From Thermoplasmata archaeon (lineage in GTDB: Archaea > Thermoplasmatota > Thermoplasmata > GCA-020350865), in the NCBI GenBank assembly GCA_020348445.1, contig CP070751.1, positions 4,812,506 through 4,876,505 on the forward strand: 64,000 nucleotides of DNA, given 5' to 3'. Positions 57,301 through 64,000 of this stretch are shown here, piece after piece. How positions within the stretch are numbered: the first letter of the stretch is position 1; every line of letters begins with the position of its first letter. The notes below the pieces were generated by a model. It did not search any database, had not been told where the DNA came from, and was given only the letters and a program-made list of their open reading frames with translations. Position numbers and translations under genes: made by a program.

Positions 57301-60300
57301 GTTTCCACAGTAACCATACCCAAAGTCAAGCCACCACCGATCGTCACCGGTCCCAGGTCAAAGTCATCTATACCAATTTGGAATCCTCCCAGGTCGACAA
57401 TGGGAAATTCCCCATTCGCCAGTTTGCCGATATCTATCTCCATTCCGTCCACAAGACATGTTATTGGCCATACGTCATTACCTGCAAGCCCACCTGAGAA
57501 TTTGATGGTGAAATCAGTGGGATCCAGCAATTCGTGGGTGTCTGTATCAATGGCACCTGGATTGAATTTAAAGCTGATCAGTTCTACCGCTATTGGAAGG
57601 AATGAGGGCAGGTGAAAAGCAGTGGCATCTGACGGTCCAGTGATGGTAGCTTCAAAGCCAGGAAGGACATGTAAGCTTAAGTTTGCACTGATGGCAAAAT
57701 TGCTGACACTGCCACCCCAACCGCTTATTAATGGGAAATCCTCATTAAAGGCAATTTCCAGCCCACCATCTTCTTCTCCTCCAAAGGTGACAAGATATTC
57801 ACTACCTGTTGCAGTAAAGTCAAATTTAACGTTCTCAGCCTTGAAGTATACATATTGGCCCAGCACAATTTTCAAAAGTAAAATTTCCACAGTCAACCAA
57901 AAACTGTCGAATTCAATGAGAACTGATGAATCAACGCCCGTTTCCACCTCCAAACCATTGGTATCAGGGTAACTTGCCAGGAAGTCTACAACTGTATTAT
58001 TATCATTATCGTCTTTTGTGCCACCCCCAGTGTTGAACATTACTGAAATGCCGCCTGTGAGAGTCAGCTCGTCCAATCCGACAAATCCCACCTCGTCCAC
58101 ACTGGCTGACATGGCAGTCCAGTTCCGAAGATCAGTTTCAGTTTCTGGATTGGCCGTCTTTACCTTCATCACAGCCAGGGCAAACTCAAAATTGCTAATG
58201 GATAATCCCATGGCAGTATCGCTCTTCTCCCCCTCGTCCATAATAAGATCGCCATCGGTGTCGTCCCAGTAGGGACCGTTAACACCTGCAAATGCATGGA
58301 TGACCGTGGCACCCACTGTTAGCAGCTCAACAGTCACATCCTCTACGTTAGTACCATCTGTTACCTTTACATTTGCACTGGTCTTCTTGAAGGCAAATGA
58401 GCCATAGAGATAGAAGAAATCGTAAAGTTTCAGTTTCAATACCCCTCCGACACTTAGGTAATCGAATTCAAAATCCAAGAGCATAGGTGAACCGTCACCA
58501 GTATCCACCTCCAATCCACTGGTGTTCGGGAAACTTGCCACAAAGTCCACGATCTTATCGTTATCAACATCGTCTTTTGTGCCGCCACCTGTGTTGATCT
58601 TCACAGAAACACCTCCTGCAAGGATCAGATTCTCCAATCCAACGAACTCCACCTCGCTTACCACTGCCTTAAGGGCAGTCCAGCTCCTCAGATCTGTCTC
58701 TGTCTCAGGAGTTTCAGTCTTAACCTTCATCACAGCCAGTGCAAACTCCACAGTGCTCAGTGAAAGTCCCATTGCAGAATCGTTTGTCTCGCCATCGTCT
58801 ATCTCACCATTGTCATTGGTGTCCTCTCGCCAGTAGGGACCATTTACACCGGCAAAGGCATGCTCCACCTCGACTCCAATGGTCAATAGCTCCACATTGA
58901 CAGATTCATTGTTTTGAGGATCGATTGTGTCCGTTACAGTGACATTGGCACTGGTCTTCTCAAATGCAAAACTTCCGTTTACATAGAAGAAACCAAATAT
59001 ATCAAGTGTTAGATTTCCCTGTACCCTTAAGTAATCAGTACTAAAGTCAAGCAAAATCGGTGTACCTTCGGCATCTCCTGTTTCAATTTCTAAACCGTCT
59101 GTATCAGGGAAACTTGCAGGGAAATCAACGACTTTATCGTTCTCGACATCGTCTTTTGTGCCGCCACCTGTGTTGATTTTCACTGCCGCACCGCCCTCCA
59201 CTGTCAGGCCCTCGATTCCTACGAACGCAACCTCGTCCACTTCTGCCGAAAGAGCTGTCCAGCTCCTAAGATCGGTTTCGGTTTCAGGAGTGCCCGTCTT
59301 GTATTTCATCAAGGCAAGGCCAAACTCCACTCCACTTAAGGACAGTCCCATGGCGGCATCGTTGGTCTCGCCATCGTCTATCTCACCATTGTCATTGGTG
59401 TCCTCACGCCAATAGGGTCCATTCATACCCGCGAAAGCATGTGTGACTACCAATCCCAGGGTCAATATCTCTACAGACACATCCTCTTCGGTATTCGGAG
59501 GATCTGCACCATCGGTAACAGTTACAGATGTGCTGGTCTTCTTTAAGGCAAAGCTTCCGTCAACATAAAAGAAACCGAACACATCGAGCTTCAATGCTCC
59601 TTTGACTCTCAGATAATCAGTATCAAAATCAAGTAAGATCGGTGTACCGTCGGCATCACCTGTTTCAACTTTCAAACCACCGTCGTCAGGGAAACTTGTT
59701 GGGAAGTCAACAACCTTGTTGTTCTCAACATCGTCTTTTGTACCAGAACCTGTGTTTATCTGCACCTCAACACTGCCCTCTGCAGTCAGGCCTTCTATTC
59801 CAACAAACGCAATCTCGCCCACTTCTGCCGAAAGTGCGGTCCAGCTCCTCAGATCTGTCTCTGTCTCAGGAGTGTTCGTCTTGATCTTCATCAGGGCAAG
59901 ACCAAACTCCACTCCGGAAAGCGATAATCCCATGGCTGCATCATTTGTCTCACCCTCGTCTATTTCACCATTGTCATTGGTATCTTCCCGCCAGTAGGGT
60001 CCGTTCATTCCAACGAAGGCATGGTCCACTACCACTCCAATAGTCAGAAGCTCCACATTGACTGATTCATCGTTTAAAGGATCGAGTCCATCGGTGACTG
60101 TTACAGAGGTACTGGTCTTCTCAAAGGCAAAACTTCCATCAACATAGAAGAAACCGAACAAATCTAGCTTCAATGAACCTTGAACTCTCAGGTACTCATC
60201 TTCAAAGCTTAACGTAATCGAAGTGTTCTCACCTGTTTTCACCTCCAAACCATCAGTTGGGAAGCTTGTGGGGAAGTCAACGAACTTGTCATTATCCACA

Positions 60301-63300
60301 GTTCCGTTCTGACCACCACCGGTATTGATCTGTACAGCAACGCTTCCCTCTGCAGTTAGGCCTTCGATTCCCACAAACTCAACAGATTGAACCTCTGCCG
60401 AAAGGGCAGTCCAATCCCTCAGGTCGGTCTCGTTTTCAGGATCGTCAGTCTTGACCTTCATCAATGCCAACGCAAATTCCACATTGCTGAGAGAAAGTCC
60501 CATTGCAGCATCGTTTGTCTCTCCTTCGTCTATTTCACTATTGTTATTTGTGTCCTCCCGCCAGTAGGGTCCGTTCATCCCAGCAAATGCATGTGTGACA
60601 TTTACTCCCAGGGTCAGAAGATCCACATCCACAGATTCATCATTATTAGGATCAATGCCATCGGTAACAGTTACAGTCTTAGTGGTCTTCTCAAAGGTAA
60701 AGCTCCCATCCACATAAAAGAAACCGAACAGGTCCATGGTCAGTTCGCCTGTGGCCCGGAGTAAATCGTCATTGTGTTCTATCAAATGTCCCCCCACACT
60801 TACCTCGTCTTCATCTCCTATAAATGAAGTTCCATCAGTGGAATCGGCATCCAGATTCACAGAAGTCGTCCAGTCAAGCACATCATCAGGTGCTTCAACA
60901 ATACCAGCAAATGCCATGTTGATTTCCACACCTAGGCTTCCAATTAAAGTCAAGCCTTCAATTCCGGTGAGCTCGGCATTGGTAACCGATGCGTCCACTA
61001 CCAACCAACTGCGGTTATCTGCCACAGGATCAGAGGGTTTGATTGTGGCCAGTGCTAAATACCCGCTCTCAAGGGCAAATCCTATACTATCTGGTATCCC
61101 TGCGAAAACATCCTTAACCTGAATATCCATCATTACCAGCTCGGCATCGTCAAGATCGCCGTCTGCAGTTGAAAAGTTGCCATCCCCATCAGCATCCACA
61201 TCCACCTCTTGTTGAAGAAACTCGAAGCTCACACTGGCCCTTACAAAATCAAACAAATTTATTATCAAATCACCTGAGACCTGTAAAAAATCAACAGTAT
61301 GCTCTATTGTATGGCCACCCACAATTACATCGTCTTCGTCTCCGATAAAGGACGTCTCATCAGTGGAATCATAATCCAGGTTCACATTGGCTGTCCAGTC
61401 TAGGGCATCCCCTGGTGTAATATCAGTTCCAGAAAACGCTTTGTTTATTTCTACAATAAAACCTCCTTTTGCAGTCAAGCCCTCGATCCCAGTCAGCTCG
61501 GCATCGGTTATTGAGGCACTCATTGCCAACCAACTACGGTCATCTGTATCAGGATCCGAGGGTCTGATCGTGGCCAGGGCCAACATGCCCTCTGAAAGCG
61601 AGAAACCAATGCTGTCGGGCACTCCAATAAATACATCTGTGACATCAAGCTTGAGCAATAATATATCGGCATCGTCGAGATCCCCATTGGCTATGGAGAA
61701 GAATCCATTATCGTCTGCATCCACATCCGCCTTCTGTGGTTTGATTTCGAAGCCCACAGTGCCTGTAACAAATCCAAATATATCCAGGGAGGTTAGGCTT
61801 CCGGCAACCCTTAAAAATTCGGTGGTGTATGTGATGTCCATGTCAACAGGTGTGGGGAGCAACTCACCGGGATCCACAACACCAGCGCTCACATAACCAT
61901 CTGCAGGATCAGTATCCACTGCCGTTGTCCAGTTAAGTGCAGTGGTTCCTCCCTCTACCCTGTTGATCTCAAAGCCAATATCAGAAACAGTGGCGCTAAC
62001 GCCTGGGAGGGTTAGCGTTGCAGTAATCCCCGAAGCATTCACCGCCACCCATTTCATACTTCCTGATTCGATGGCTGCAAAACCTACTGTCCCGTCGCTA
62101 ACTGAGATACCAAAGCCGCTTGGACCTACCTTCAGGTTCAGGGAATCCAATGCAAATGTAATGAGAGTGGCGTCATCATACTGAGTTCCAGTCTGACCAT
62201 CTCCATCACCGTCAGAATCCACATCAACAAGCTGCTTATTCACTGCAAAGTTGGCTCCACCTGTGATCAATCCAAAGATGTCAATATCAGAAAGCGAGCC
62301 CGATACCCTCACAATTCCTGAGGTGTAGGTGACCTGATCACCTGTTGTGCCTGTGTCCCCGTCAAAATCCACGAGATCATCAGGATCTTCACCGTATGTA
62401 CCGTCATCGTCTAAATCCAGTGCCAGGCTCCAGTTTAGAGCCGAGGCTCCGCCATAACCTTTGTTGATCTTCACGGCCAACGAATCCAAACTCCCACTTA
62501 TGCTAGGAAGTGTCAGGGTGCCTCCAATGTCCTGGGCTAACACTGCCAGCCATGAACTGCCACCCGAATCCTTCAAACTCGCCACGCCGAGCTCGCCGCT
62601 GGTAATATAAAGGCCAAATCCGCTCTTACCTACATATATCATGGGACTGCTTAGTGAGAAGGTGATCAGTGTTGCATCTTCATATTGATCATCTGTTGTA
62701 CCTGTGTTGCCGTCCAAATCCACATCCACAACCTCCTTGGAAACAGAAAAACTGGCACTACCGGAAATCAGACCCAGGATATCCATGTTCTCTAGTGAGC
62801 CCGAGTAGGAGGTGTCTGAAAAATGGTCGCAAAATACTTTACCGATACCAATGGCATGGGTACCTATTGCTTTGAGTTTAAATCCTCCGCCTCCAAATTG
62901 CTTTACCTCGAGCTGCACCTTGGTATCGGTCTTGACAATCTCAAAATAAAGATCTCCGTCTCCGAATCCGAAGAGCCCTGTTGCATCATCGAAGACATCT
63001 GATATCGTCCCAGAGGAGCCCTCTTTTAGGACAAGGAAATCAAACTTTTGACCAACTTGGGGATTGAAGTCATTGATGAGGATTACTTTGAGCATCCCGC
63101 CAAGTTTGATATTTCCATTGACTATTATTTGATCATAGCCATTATCTACAACGGGATCTCCTGGCCCAGGAGTAAGGCCTCCAATTTCGATCTCCAGTGT
63201 TCCCACCGTATCGCCCTTGGGCGGATCCTGGTAGTCATCGTTGATAACATCGGGATCGCCGCTCTTGATAATCAAGTTGCCATTGATGTTAACTATACCT

Positions 63301-64000
63301 GGCGAGTGACCCGGGCTAAAGAGACCCGAAACAACTACATCACTGTTGATGGTGCCACTTCCCTCAAGAGTATCGGAAGGTCTCACCGTGAGAATATCAT
63401 CAATGAATATGTCTCCAGATTCAGTTTTTCTCATCCGAAGTGTAAGACCGCTGTCATTTGGGTCATCCGAAATTGCCACCAAGATTTCGTCTGTTGGATC
63501 GGCAACTTCTAATGCATCTTCCAGATTGGTATAGGCGTCTTTCCAAGAGCTGCCGTCTCCGATCCCCGTGGCAGCCTGATGGACATAGAATATTCCCCTA
63601 TCTAGAATTGTTGTGAAGCTACTCTCTTGGGTGTAATAGGTGTAATCTTTGCCTACAGCTTTCATCCGGTAATAGTAAGTAGTCTGCTGAGTGAGACCTG
63701 TAATTGGCTCGCAAAAAGATCCAGTCGTGACCACTTTGCGGGGACAGGTTTCGTAGGCATAGGGTGGGTCTGGGTCTAATCCCCACTCAAAGGAAACGTC
63801 TAGGGGGCCGATTCCCTCAGGGTCGTTAACCTCACCGCTCAGAATAGCTGAGGATTCTGTGATGTCTGTGGCATCATCCACAGATATGAGGTTTTTATAG
63901 GAATAAAAAGGGTTTTCAGTGTCTACATTAATCTGCATTGCCGTAAACACAGATATGATCATTAAAAAGACCAAAAGAAATCCAATTACCTTATTTTTCT
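45393..64000 (-). CDS. Giant secreted RTX/haemagglutinin-like repeat protein, 5' end outside window
   Basis: An unbroken minus-strand frame of more than 6,190 codons ends at TAG 45393-45395. At the window edge it reads [19 protein letters not shown], a signal-peptide core, so the start codon lies just outside. After it come an Fn3-like segment, an autotransporter-like region ([17 protein letters not shown]), about ten ~190-residue beta repeats, a long middle part with six ~105-residue repeats, nine RTX calcium-binding units, and haemagglutinin-like solenoid repeats ending [11 protein letters not shown]. No C-terminal anchor or sorting signal is evident. It is probably an adhesin or cell-surface/biofilm protein. 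The DNA is clearly richer in G+C than most of the window. Confidence 0.9.
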   Translation of the reverse strand, partial: KNKVIGFLLVFLMIISVFTAMQINVDTENPFYSYKNLISVDDATDITESSAILSGEVNDPEGIGPLDVSFEWGLDPDPPYAYETCPRKVVTTGSFCEPITGLTQQTTYYYRMKAVGKDYTYYTQESSFTTILDRGIFYVHQAATGIGDGSSWKDAYTNLEDALEVADPTDEILVAISDDPNDSGLTLRMRKTESGDIFIDDILTVRPSDTLEGSGTINSDVVVSGLFSPGHSPGIVNINGNLIIKSGDPDVINDDYQDPPKGDTVGTLEIEIGGLTPGPGDPVVDNGYDQIIVNGNIKLGGMLKVILINDFNPQVGQKFDFLVLKEGSSGTISDVFDDATGLFGFGDGDLYFEIVKTDTKVQLEVKQFGGGGFKLKAIGTHAIGIGKVFCDHFSDTSYSGSLENMDILGLISGSASFSVSKEVVDVDLDGNTGTTDDQYEDATLITFSLSSPMIYVGKSGFGLYITSGELGVASLKDSGGSSWLAVLAQDIGGTLTLPSISGSLDSLAVKINKGYGGASALNWSLALDLDDDGTYGEDPDDLVDFDGDTGTTGDQVTYTSGIVRVSGSLSDIDIFGLITGGANFAVNKQLVDVDSDGDGDGQTGTQYDDATLITFALDSLNLKVGPSGFGISVSDGTVGFAAIESGSMKWVAVNASGITATLTLPGVSATVSDIGFEINRVEGGTTALNWTTAVDTDPADGYVSAGVVDPGELLPTPVDMDITYTTEFLRVAGSLTSLDIFGFVTGTVGFEIKPQKADVDADDNGFFSIANGDLDDADILLLKLDVTDVFIGVPDSIGFSLSEGMLALATIRPSDPDTDDRSWLAMSASITDAELTGIEGLTAKGGFIVEINKAFSGTDITPGDALDWTANVNLDYDSTDETSFIGDEDDVIVGGHTIEHTVDFLQVSGDLIINLFDFVRASVSFEFLQQEVDVDADGDGNFSTADGDLDDAELVMMDIQVKDVFAGIPDSIGFALESGYLALATIKPSDPVADNRSWLVVDASVTNAELTGIEGLTLIGSLGVEINMAFAGIVEAPDDVLDWTTSVNLDADSTDGTSFIGDEDEVSVGGHLIEHNDDLLRATGELTMDLFGFFYVDGSFTFEKTTKTVTVTDGIDPNNDESVDVDLLTLGVNVTHAFAGMNGPYWREDTNNNSEIDEGETNDAAMGLSLSNVEFALALMKVKTDDPENETDLRDWTALSAEVQSVEFVGIEGLTAEGSVAVQINTGGGQNGTVDNDKFVDFPTSFPTDGLEVKTGENTSITLSFEDEYLRVQGSLKLDLFGFFYVDGSFAFEKTSTSVTVTDGLDPLNDESVNVELLTIGVVVDHAFVGMNGPYWREDTNDNGEIDEGETNDAAMGLSLSGVEFGLALMKIKTNTPETETDLRSWTALSAEVGEIAFVGIEGLTAEGSVEVQINTGSGTKDDVENNKVVDFPTSFPDDGGLKVETGDADGTPILLDFDTDYLRVKGALKLDVFGFFYVDGSFALKKTSTSVTVTDGADPPNTEEDVSVEILTLGLVVTHAFAGMNGPYWREDTNDNGEIDDGETNDAAMGLSLSGVEFGLALMKYKTGTPETETDLRSWTALSAEVDEVAFVGIEGLTVEGGAAVKINTGGGTKDDVENDKVVDFPASFPDTDGLEIETGDAEGTPILLDFSTDYLRVQGNLTLDIFGFFYVNGSFAFEKTSANVTVTDTIDPQNNESVNVELLTIGVEVEHAFAGVNGPYWREDTNDNGEIDDGETNDSAMGLSLSTVEFALAVMKVKTETPETETDLRSWTALKAVVSEVEFVGLENLILAGGVSVKINTGGGTKDDVDNDKIVDFVASFPNTSGLEVDTGDGSPMLLDFEFDYLSVGGVLKLKLYDFFYLYGSFAFKKTSANVKVTDGTNVEDVTVELLTVGATVIHAFAGVNGPYWDDTDGDLIMDEGEKSDTAMGLSISNFEFALAVMKVKTANPETETDLRNWTAMSASVDEVGFVGLDELTLTGGISVMFNTGGGTKDDNDNNTVVDFLASYPDTNGLEVETGVDSSVLIEFDSFWLTVEILLLKIVLGQYVYFKAENVKFDFTATGSEYLVTFGGEEDGGLEIAFNEDFPLISGWGGSVSNFAISANLSLHVLPGFEATITGPSDATAFHLPSFLPIAVELISFKFNPGAIDTDTHELLDPTDFTIKFSGGLAGNDVWPITCLVDGMEIDIGKLANGEFPIVDLGGFQIGIDDFDLGPVTIGGGLTLGMVTVETDSGEETAFYGGIEGKFSYSGIGGGLSLIVCEYGPILAKFSIGGLVLGPTGFVLGIEDGGFSFGGEPWPSIDDPSELLENPVFSDPFDIDLDTIKTRVEQAVQEHEPTWNNSFTMAATGNITNLYVQGMLEGNVTIAANIGFSGEDAGLKLLVNGTIDALGMPMGFAALLIDLSDILVPQIDLAYSVPAPGNPLGFLFPTQITLTASLDTSGIIEMPIVGLAVFIEEAFEGTLELLVEDVAQDLEGDHSITLAQLLLDVDGSGTVDSDEDEQVITSEFMVDRIIGDSTNNIEGILPLSFTALGNLTPEKVEQALDLIIELVPALINKATYMLNLDNPPDGFDWDKFFKDLADVVIEAAITGLDKGWDTFNPSLKITGEIQPVIFGIPLGKPDVSVDLFLNKDVLSFSFEGSIRDLLLNTIFKQFGGDILANLPPGLEGFNDYTSFAFTLDLPDELITAIIAGLAKDDSGQTVGLLDMLIDAINPFSGWEVLFASTITFNGFKLGSVSGFFFGPQLNKVGDYDPTPVFEDRVICLDSTPDDPEDSTPDPDKLQRTMDESNLIPVNTQEQFDNIVKFGGILLTGQLFLPDIISDPINVITTAPLKATTTISSSTSDFELTITSAEFGPNFNGVCVRFIHEEGSAEAESVVYDVSNVRHKVLIVTVEDGVSTAGDIAEAINNEGTFTAEATVETSVIDLASVNPSQTSGGASGDNPKYATLTIGSNAIGFKLDIKATMTGSEFNEVVFIFENRVTAGEESAFFDKTNPSHPVMRIAVEDGITTASQVAAAIDAEGTFDVTVIKGTSAININSVNPPLISGGVNGIDWTLPVIDFDSIDWMSIKEDVDKIKDYITQIFEGLTRQSEWAKLQIYIPSFAKLFNLGDYLDSAAAAHATVTSSSNADFELRIEASEFGYDYNDVKIEFVSGSALSVVYDTTDPENKVLRITIIDGVTKAKEVADAINNEGTFTAWTTNEGWEMDFDSLSEETTSGGYIEEKATPIDFNNLLEEKQNELIEILNAGYIEGYSELRLLGIDLGETFIEGTINGIRAEAEIPWLAGLVASLETGWKTASRNQLLYDLVTSPIAEAVVDLLGIDLDEDLAEFFDFLLDPALDDFDITYPIAGFEAFLTSKNFLVWLTENFDLPEEVVTVAEELSSYEIFFGAYTPGFGEPEDIGVKRNGGFILQGALDIKGLIEDAWFEFEIELFNPLESTDLTTILIPNFIARASIPNLSIPGLSSDSNLLTLSDFYVELIKDKDEGLSFELEGTAMLFGLRFTADGEFSLSDEGLYGGILLKWMSGLEGRTAGGSAMSPARVEVISPGLDNDFRIDSVMVKATTTVTSSFNDFEIYLEAMEPGVDLNDVIIEFIDGGIAGEEIVVYDDSSMFHKVLTIIVEDGVTIAAQVADAITAEGTFWASATNRASVIDMDSLSAEPTSGGVSGTPYNNVEVRIIDDGSIIDGSATGAYSNNEIVIKIEDGVTVRSKVINAVNALPEWTVGAEWLNDGREDGVIILNNEVAGLFDFELSGQFILLINTTGEEQEVIWDVEGVDTPIPLYQGELKIHAEGELSFIGVEFNGTFDFIARLAALEIADEAFLEIGFDTSLVVSLDPSLKPLFVFTTVGALLIDEERLVGKLELEFDAASTDTLLDEDELDIGIDGKITLEINTTNEEVFEEIGGQTISLDAGPYFRFALTGTSPNPASISAMGKSLSINILYLEIREEPNGDLVMKGGALGVGVTIEATTKNFGDAAFLISTDGLAVYASLGTGDEPLSIPGLELTLTATLEVNTSDHDVTLGEGINIVTLPAGPYFKFDASGIFKLVDSSGDTILAIVGNISTEVYLAISDATTGGGDPDTEASVTLTIDGDDNDLIFEAKNKGADYNDVEIRFKDRGGPGTVETDYYVDSEGITVIEIAIEDGFSTANNIKDAVNSNGSIPFTVSLTTNDSSGGGNTGDGVVDLPQGHVFIHVDGLMTLNPLGTVTVDATFLGTTDGIVAALQVGASTDQELSANGFTLIGLFQLEVNTTNDDADIERYQVNLNTGNVQYSTRETVLLPPNSFRLFMGGQLKIFNGFEIKGKFEILLSASSGFDMNLEATATVFGTTLKVEGGAGIFGGSDPCLALKFKLKLGNSEDIGIHASGFHIAGKFELQINTAIWTYHYGVPPSTFKISVANVKINILGFSLSGSVSIKYTNNIFRIDVPTWDPLTFKILGIFEFKMSGYLQSNGRFDISFKMNVTLLNPKVIGAKGSLDIRLSHSGFEGHFDGGAYVANVKLFGLSGDAYLTSTQCKLNMSFTYWAPTFWKPWRTKTAHINVVLYNLQSVGDPPPPPPNLATRLWPDRTLRLNMGIDAGARGNDGTINESYIISHVGGSAGDEDIQVSALGYVQVYTNVSRIVAYDAGSGEDYILIDSGVLSNVSLNGGSGDDELDASGCLGVATLYGGDGDDVLYGGAGSDYLNGGFGHDELEGGNGNDTLIGGPDDDVLIGNGGNDTLTGESGDDEMYGDNGNDTLNGGSGNDVLRGGDGTDSLTGESGHDELYGDNGNDTLNGGSGDDVLRGGDGIDMLSGESGNDDLYGDNGNDTLIGGPDDDVLRGGDGTDMLTGESGIDELMGDNGNDTLIGGPDDDVLRGGDGTDTLIGESGNDELMGDNGNDTLIGGPDDDVLRGGDGDDTLIGESGNDELMGDNGNDTLIGGPDDDVLRGGDGTDTLIGESGNDELMGDNGNDTLTGGSGDDVLRGGDGIDMLSGESGNDELYGDNGNDTLTGGLGNDMLRGGDGEDTLIGESGNDQLYGGANNDIYIFTDNWGDDTVVELAGEGNDTLDFSGVTSSIYASVGSLTITEGSNRVYHGENHAENLIGGSNSDTLEGLNQPNTWQLTGTDEGILNNWLYFSSIENLVGGPAADAFLLGPGNYVTGVVDVGQGDNTITSQSTVDLTVIGGRVDVQAPNSVNLVTALETLSVTISAIGSLNVQESDDLVLEYVELTFGMVTVTAGGTISALEVLVLSGFVLLDAIGDIEAGQIGAQIVMLYTGSDITDLAGNIEAQMVVLDAGGNIAVGQVVAMDLVADAGGSILLDTAVVNLEATAVGDIVVTETDDITLTQLVSLAGSISVTAGGTITALDVMALSGVVTLDALGDIEAGQIEAQMVMLYTDGDIMDLAGNIEALTVELVANGNITLSQVVAIDLIADAGGSMMLDTAVETMIATAGLEIVVTETDDIILTQLVSLAESISVTAGGTISAVEVQALSGEVTLDAIGGIQAGQIEAQMVMLYTDGDITDLLGNIEAQTVLLDADGNITVGLVVAIDLVADAGGYMILDTKVVNLEAIAVGDIVVTETDDIILTQLVSLAGSIYVTAGGTITALDVQALSGEVMLDAVGDIQAGQIEAQMVMLTAGGDITDLVGNIEAQSVELVAGGNITISQVLAIDLVAVAGGSMILDTAVATLMGTAGFDIVVTESDDITLLQLESLAGSISVTAGGTISAVEVLALSGDVTLDALGDIEAGQIEAQVVMLSADGDITDLPGNIVAQTVELLADGNITVGQVIAIDLVAVAGGSMVLDTAVDTLEASAGLDIVVIEADDILLKDLETVDGSISVTAGGDILVQGAVTTQYALDLTSGESITIIDSGSLSADQTVGVVTLTAQGRIYTTNEIPILAAVLNINAGADVYLITEVTTLNALVFGPGDLWIEENDALVLEEVVVANGAFRLLADNTITALYVESQIDSPGGNVSLVTTQGDILVDYIAVGRTNGQISLCATEGDIREVDMYDKDDDLIGYMGILFAGGQIGSKRNRNLNLEYDLGDLIKVNEPNLNLNVKGDLDLFLVVNGKMEITADGTINVLYLNSMGNNIKLRSKYEDINVGYISTGSGAKNAYVSLQADGSIYVTEETHTGDQGHISASYDVCLRAQDKVEVAGTVWAGYDVRIWGGVDIMISGAVWAGDDIWLWARDEIEITGLVEAVHEVRMWEWEGLKG
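46528..48357 (-). repeat. Five 363 bp tandem repeats (121-residue haemagglutinin-like units)
   Basis: The codons for SVTAGG recur at 46528, 46891, 47254, 47617, 47980 and 48343, exactly 363 bp apart each time. Each unit reads roughly [55 protein letters not shown]. The lack of any length change suggests recent expansion or structural constraint (beta solenoid). Confidence 0.9.
48915..49886 (-). repeat. Nine 108 bp units encoding RTX calcium-binding repeats
   Basis: Each 36-residue unit holds four nonapeptides of the GGxGxDxLx type (for example [19 protein letters not shown]). Nine units run in exact 108 bp register, and looser RTX repeats continue to about 50010. The central four units are almost identical in DNA. 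RTX repeats form calcium-bound beta rolls, usually outside the cell. Confidence 0.9.
51440..55510 (-). repeat. About six dispersed ~105-residue repeats in the giant protein
   Basis: Copies near 55510-55180, 55170-54840, 54640-54340, 53320-52980, 52980-52820 (partial) and 51740-51440 share the pattern DFEL...NDVxIEF...VLxIxVEDGVTxAxxVADAIN...EGTF...TSGG. They lie between longer unique beta-rich segments. The pattern resembles repeats in flagellin-like and giant adhesin proteins. Confidence 0.7.
57850..62810 (-). repeat. About ten ~190-residue repeats in the N-terminal part of the giant protein
   Basis: Each unit has a strand block like [17 protein letters not shown], then MGLSLSxVEFALAxMK and a LRSWTALSA block. 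Five inner units contain GPYWRED, whose codons lie near 58267, 58831, 59410, 59992 and 60562 (spacing 564-582 bp). The outer units towards 62800 are more diverged. Acidic Asp/Asn-rich loops ([12 protein letters not shown]) suggest calcium binding. Confidence 0.8.

Noticed and set aside
46492..63534. Many 60-245 codon plus-strand frames opposite the giant gene
   Set aside because: They are shadows in a G+C-richer repetitive gene, with no start signals or recognisable families.
1..64000. tRNA, rRNA or insertion sequences
   Set aside because: No cloverleaf-like gene, rRNA segment, transposase or terminal repeat pair was recognised on either strand by reading; a covariance-model search would be decisive.

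Overview
This looks like archaeal DNA, probably from an uncultured Thermoplasmatota-type lineage; that placement is inferred from gene families only. The archaeal signs are six regulators with the C-terminal HTH_10 (bacterio-opsin-activator type) domain, TATA-box promoters about 27 bp from start codons, GGTGA-type ribosome binding sites and several TTG starts. No rRNA, tRNA, CRISPR array or insertion sequence was seen.

Region 1 (1-12.3 kb) holds four modules. Each has a minus-strand HTH_10 regulator facing plus-strand genes across a shared ~40 bp motif with a fixed layout. The plus-strand genes are: a cysteine-rich set (ATC-hydrolase-like, DGC, DUF3795 and zinc-ribbon winged-helix proteins); a protein-kinase-like, membrane and PAP2-phosphatase operon; a permease split over two genes; and a DUF998 membrane protein. 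Two motif copies in this region stand without a regulator.

Region 2 (12.3-42.4 kb) is dominated by eleven intact zinc-free medium-chain reductase (MDR, quinone-oxidoreductase/alcohol-dehydrogenase-like) paralogues on the plus strand, plus decayed remnants. The left group (MDR1-4) and the right group (MDR8-11) correspond member by member, and MDR1-2-3 has the same order as MDR9-10-11, so a block appears to have been duplicated. Between them lie two HTH_10 regulators, a carotenoid-type FAD oxidoreductase, two paralogous MacB-type ABC exporters, small membrane proteins (DUF4386 and others), a flavodoxin, an amidohydrolase and a methyltransferase. A redox or xenobiotic/carbonyl stress role is plausible but is inference.

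Region 3 (42.4-45.4 kb) carries an isoprenylcysteine-methyltransferase-like membrane protein, a radical SAM protein and an arsenite methyltransferase (ArsM).

Region 4 (45.4-64.0 kb) is one minus-strand gene for a secreted protein of more than 6,190 residues. It is built from four repeat systems: N-terminal ~190-residue beta-rich repeats, ~105-residue repeats, nine 36-residue calcium-binding RTX units (108 bp period) and five 121-residue haemagglutinin-like repeats (exact 363 bp period). Its 5' end runs off the window.

The most unusual feature is the regulator/operator system. Six paralogous regulators share one promoter-operator design, and each of three regulator-less copies of the motif most resembles the operator of one particular regulator, which suggests a wired paralogue network.
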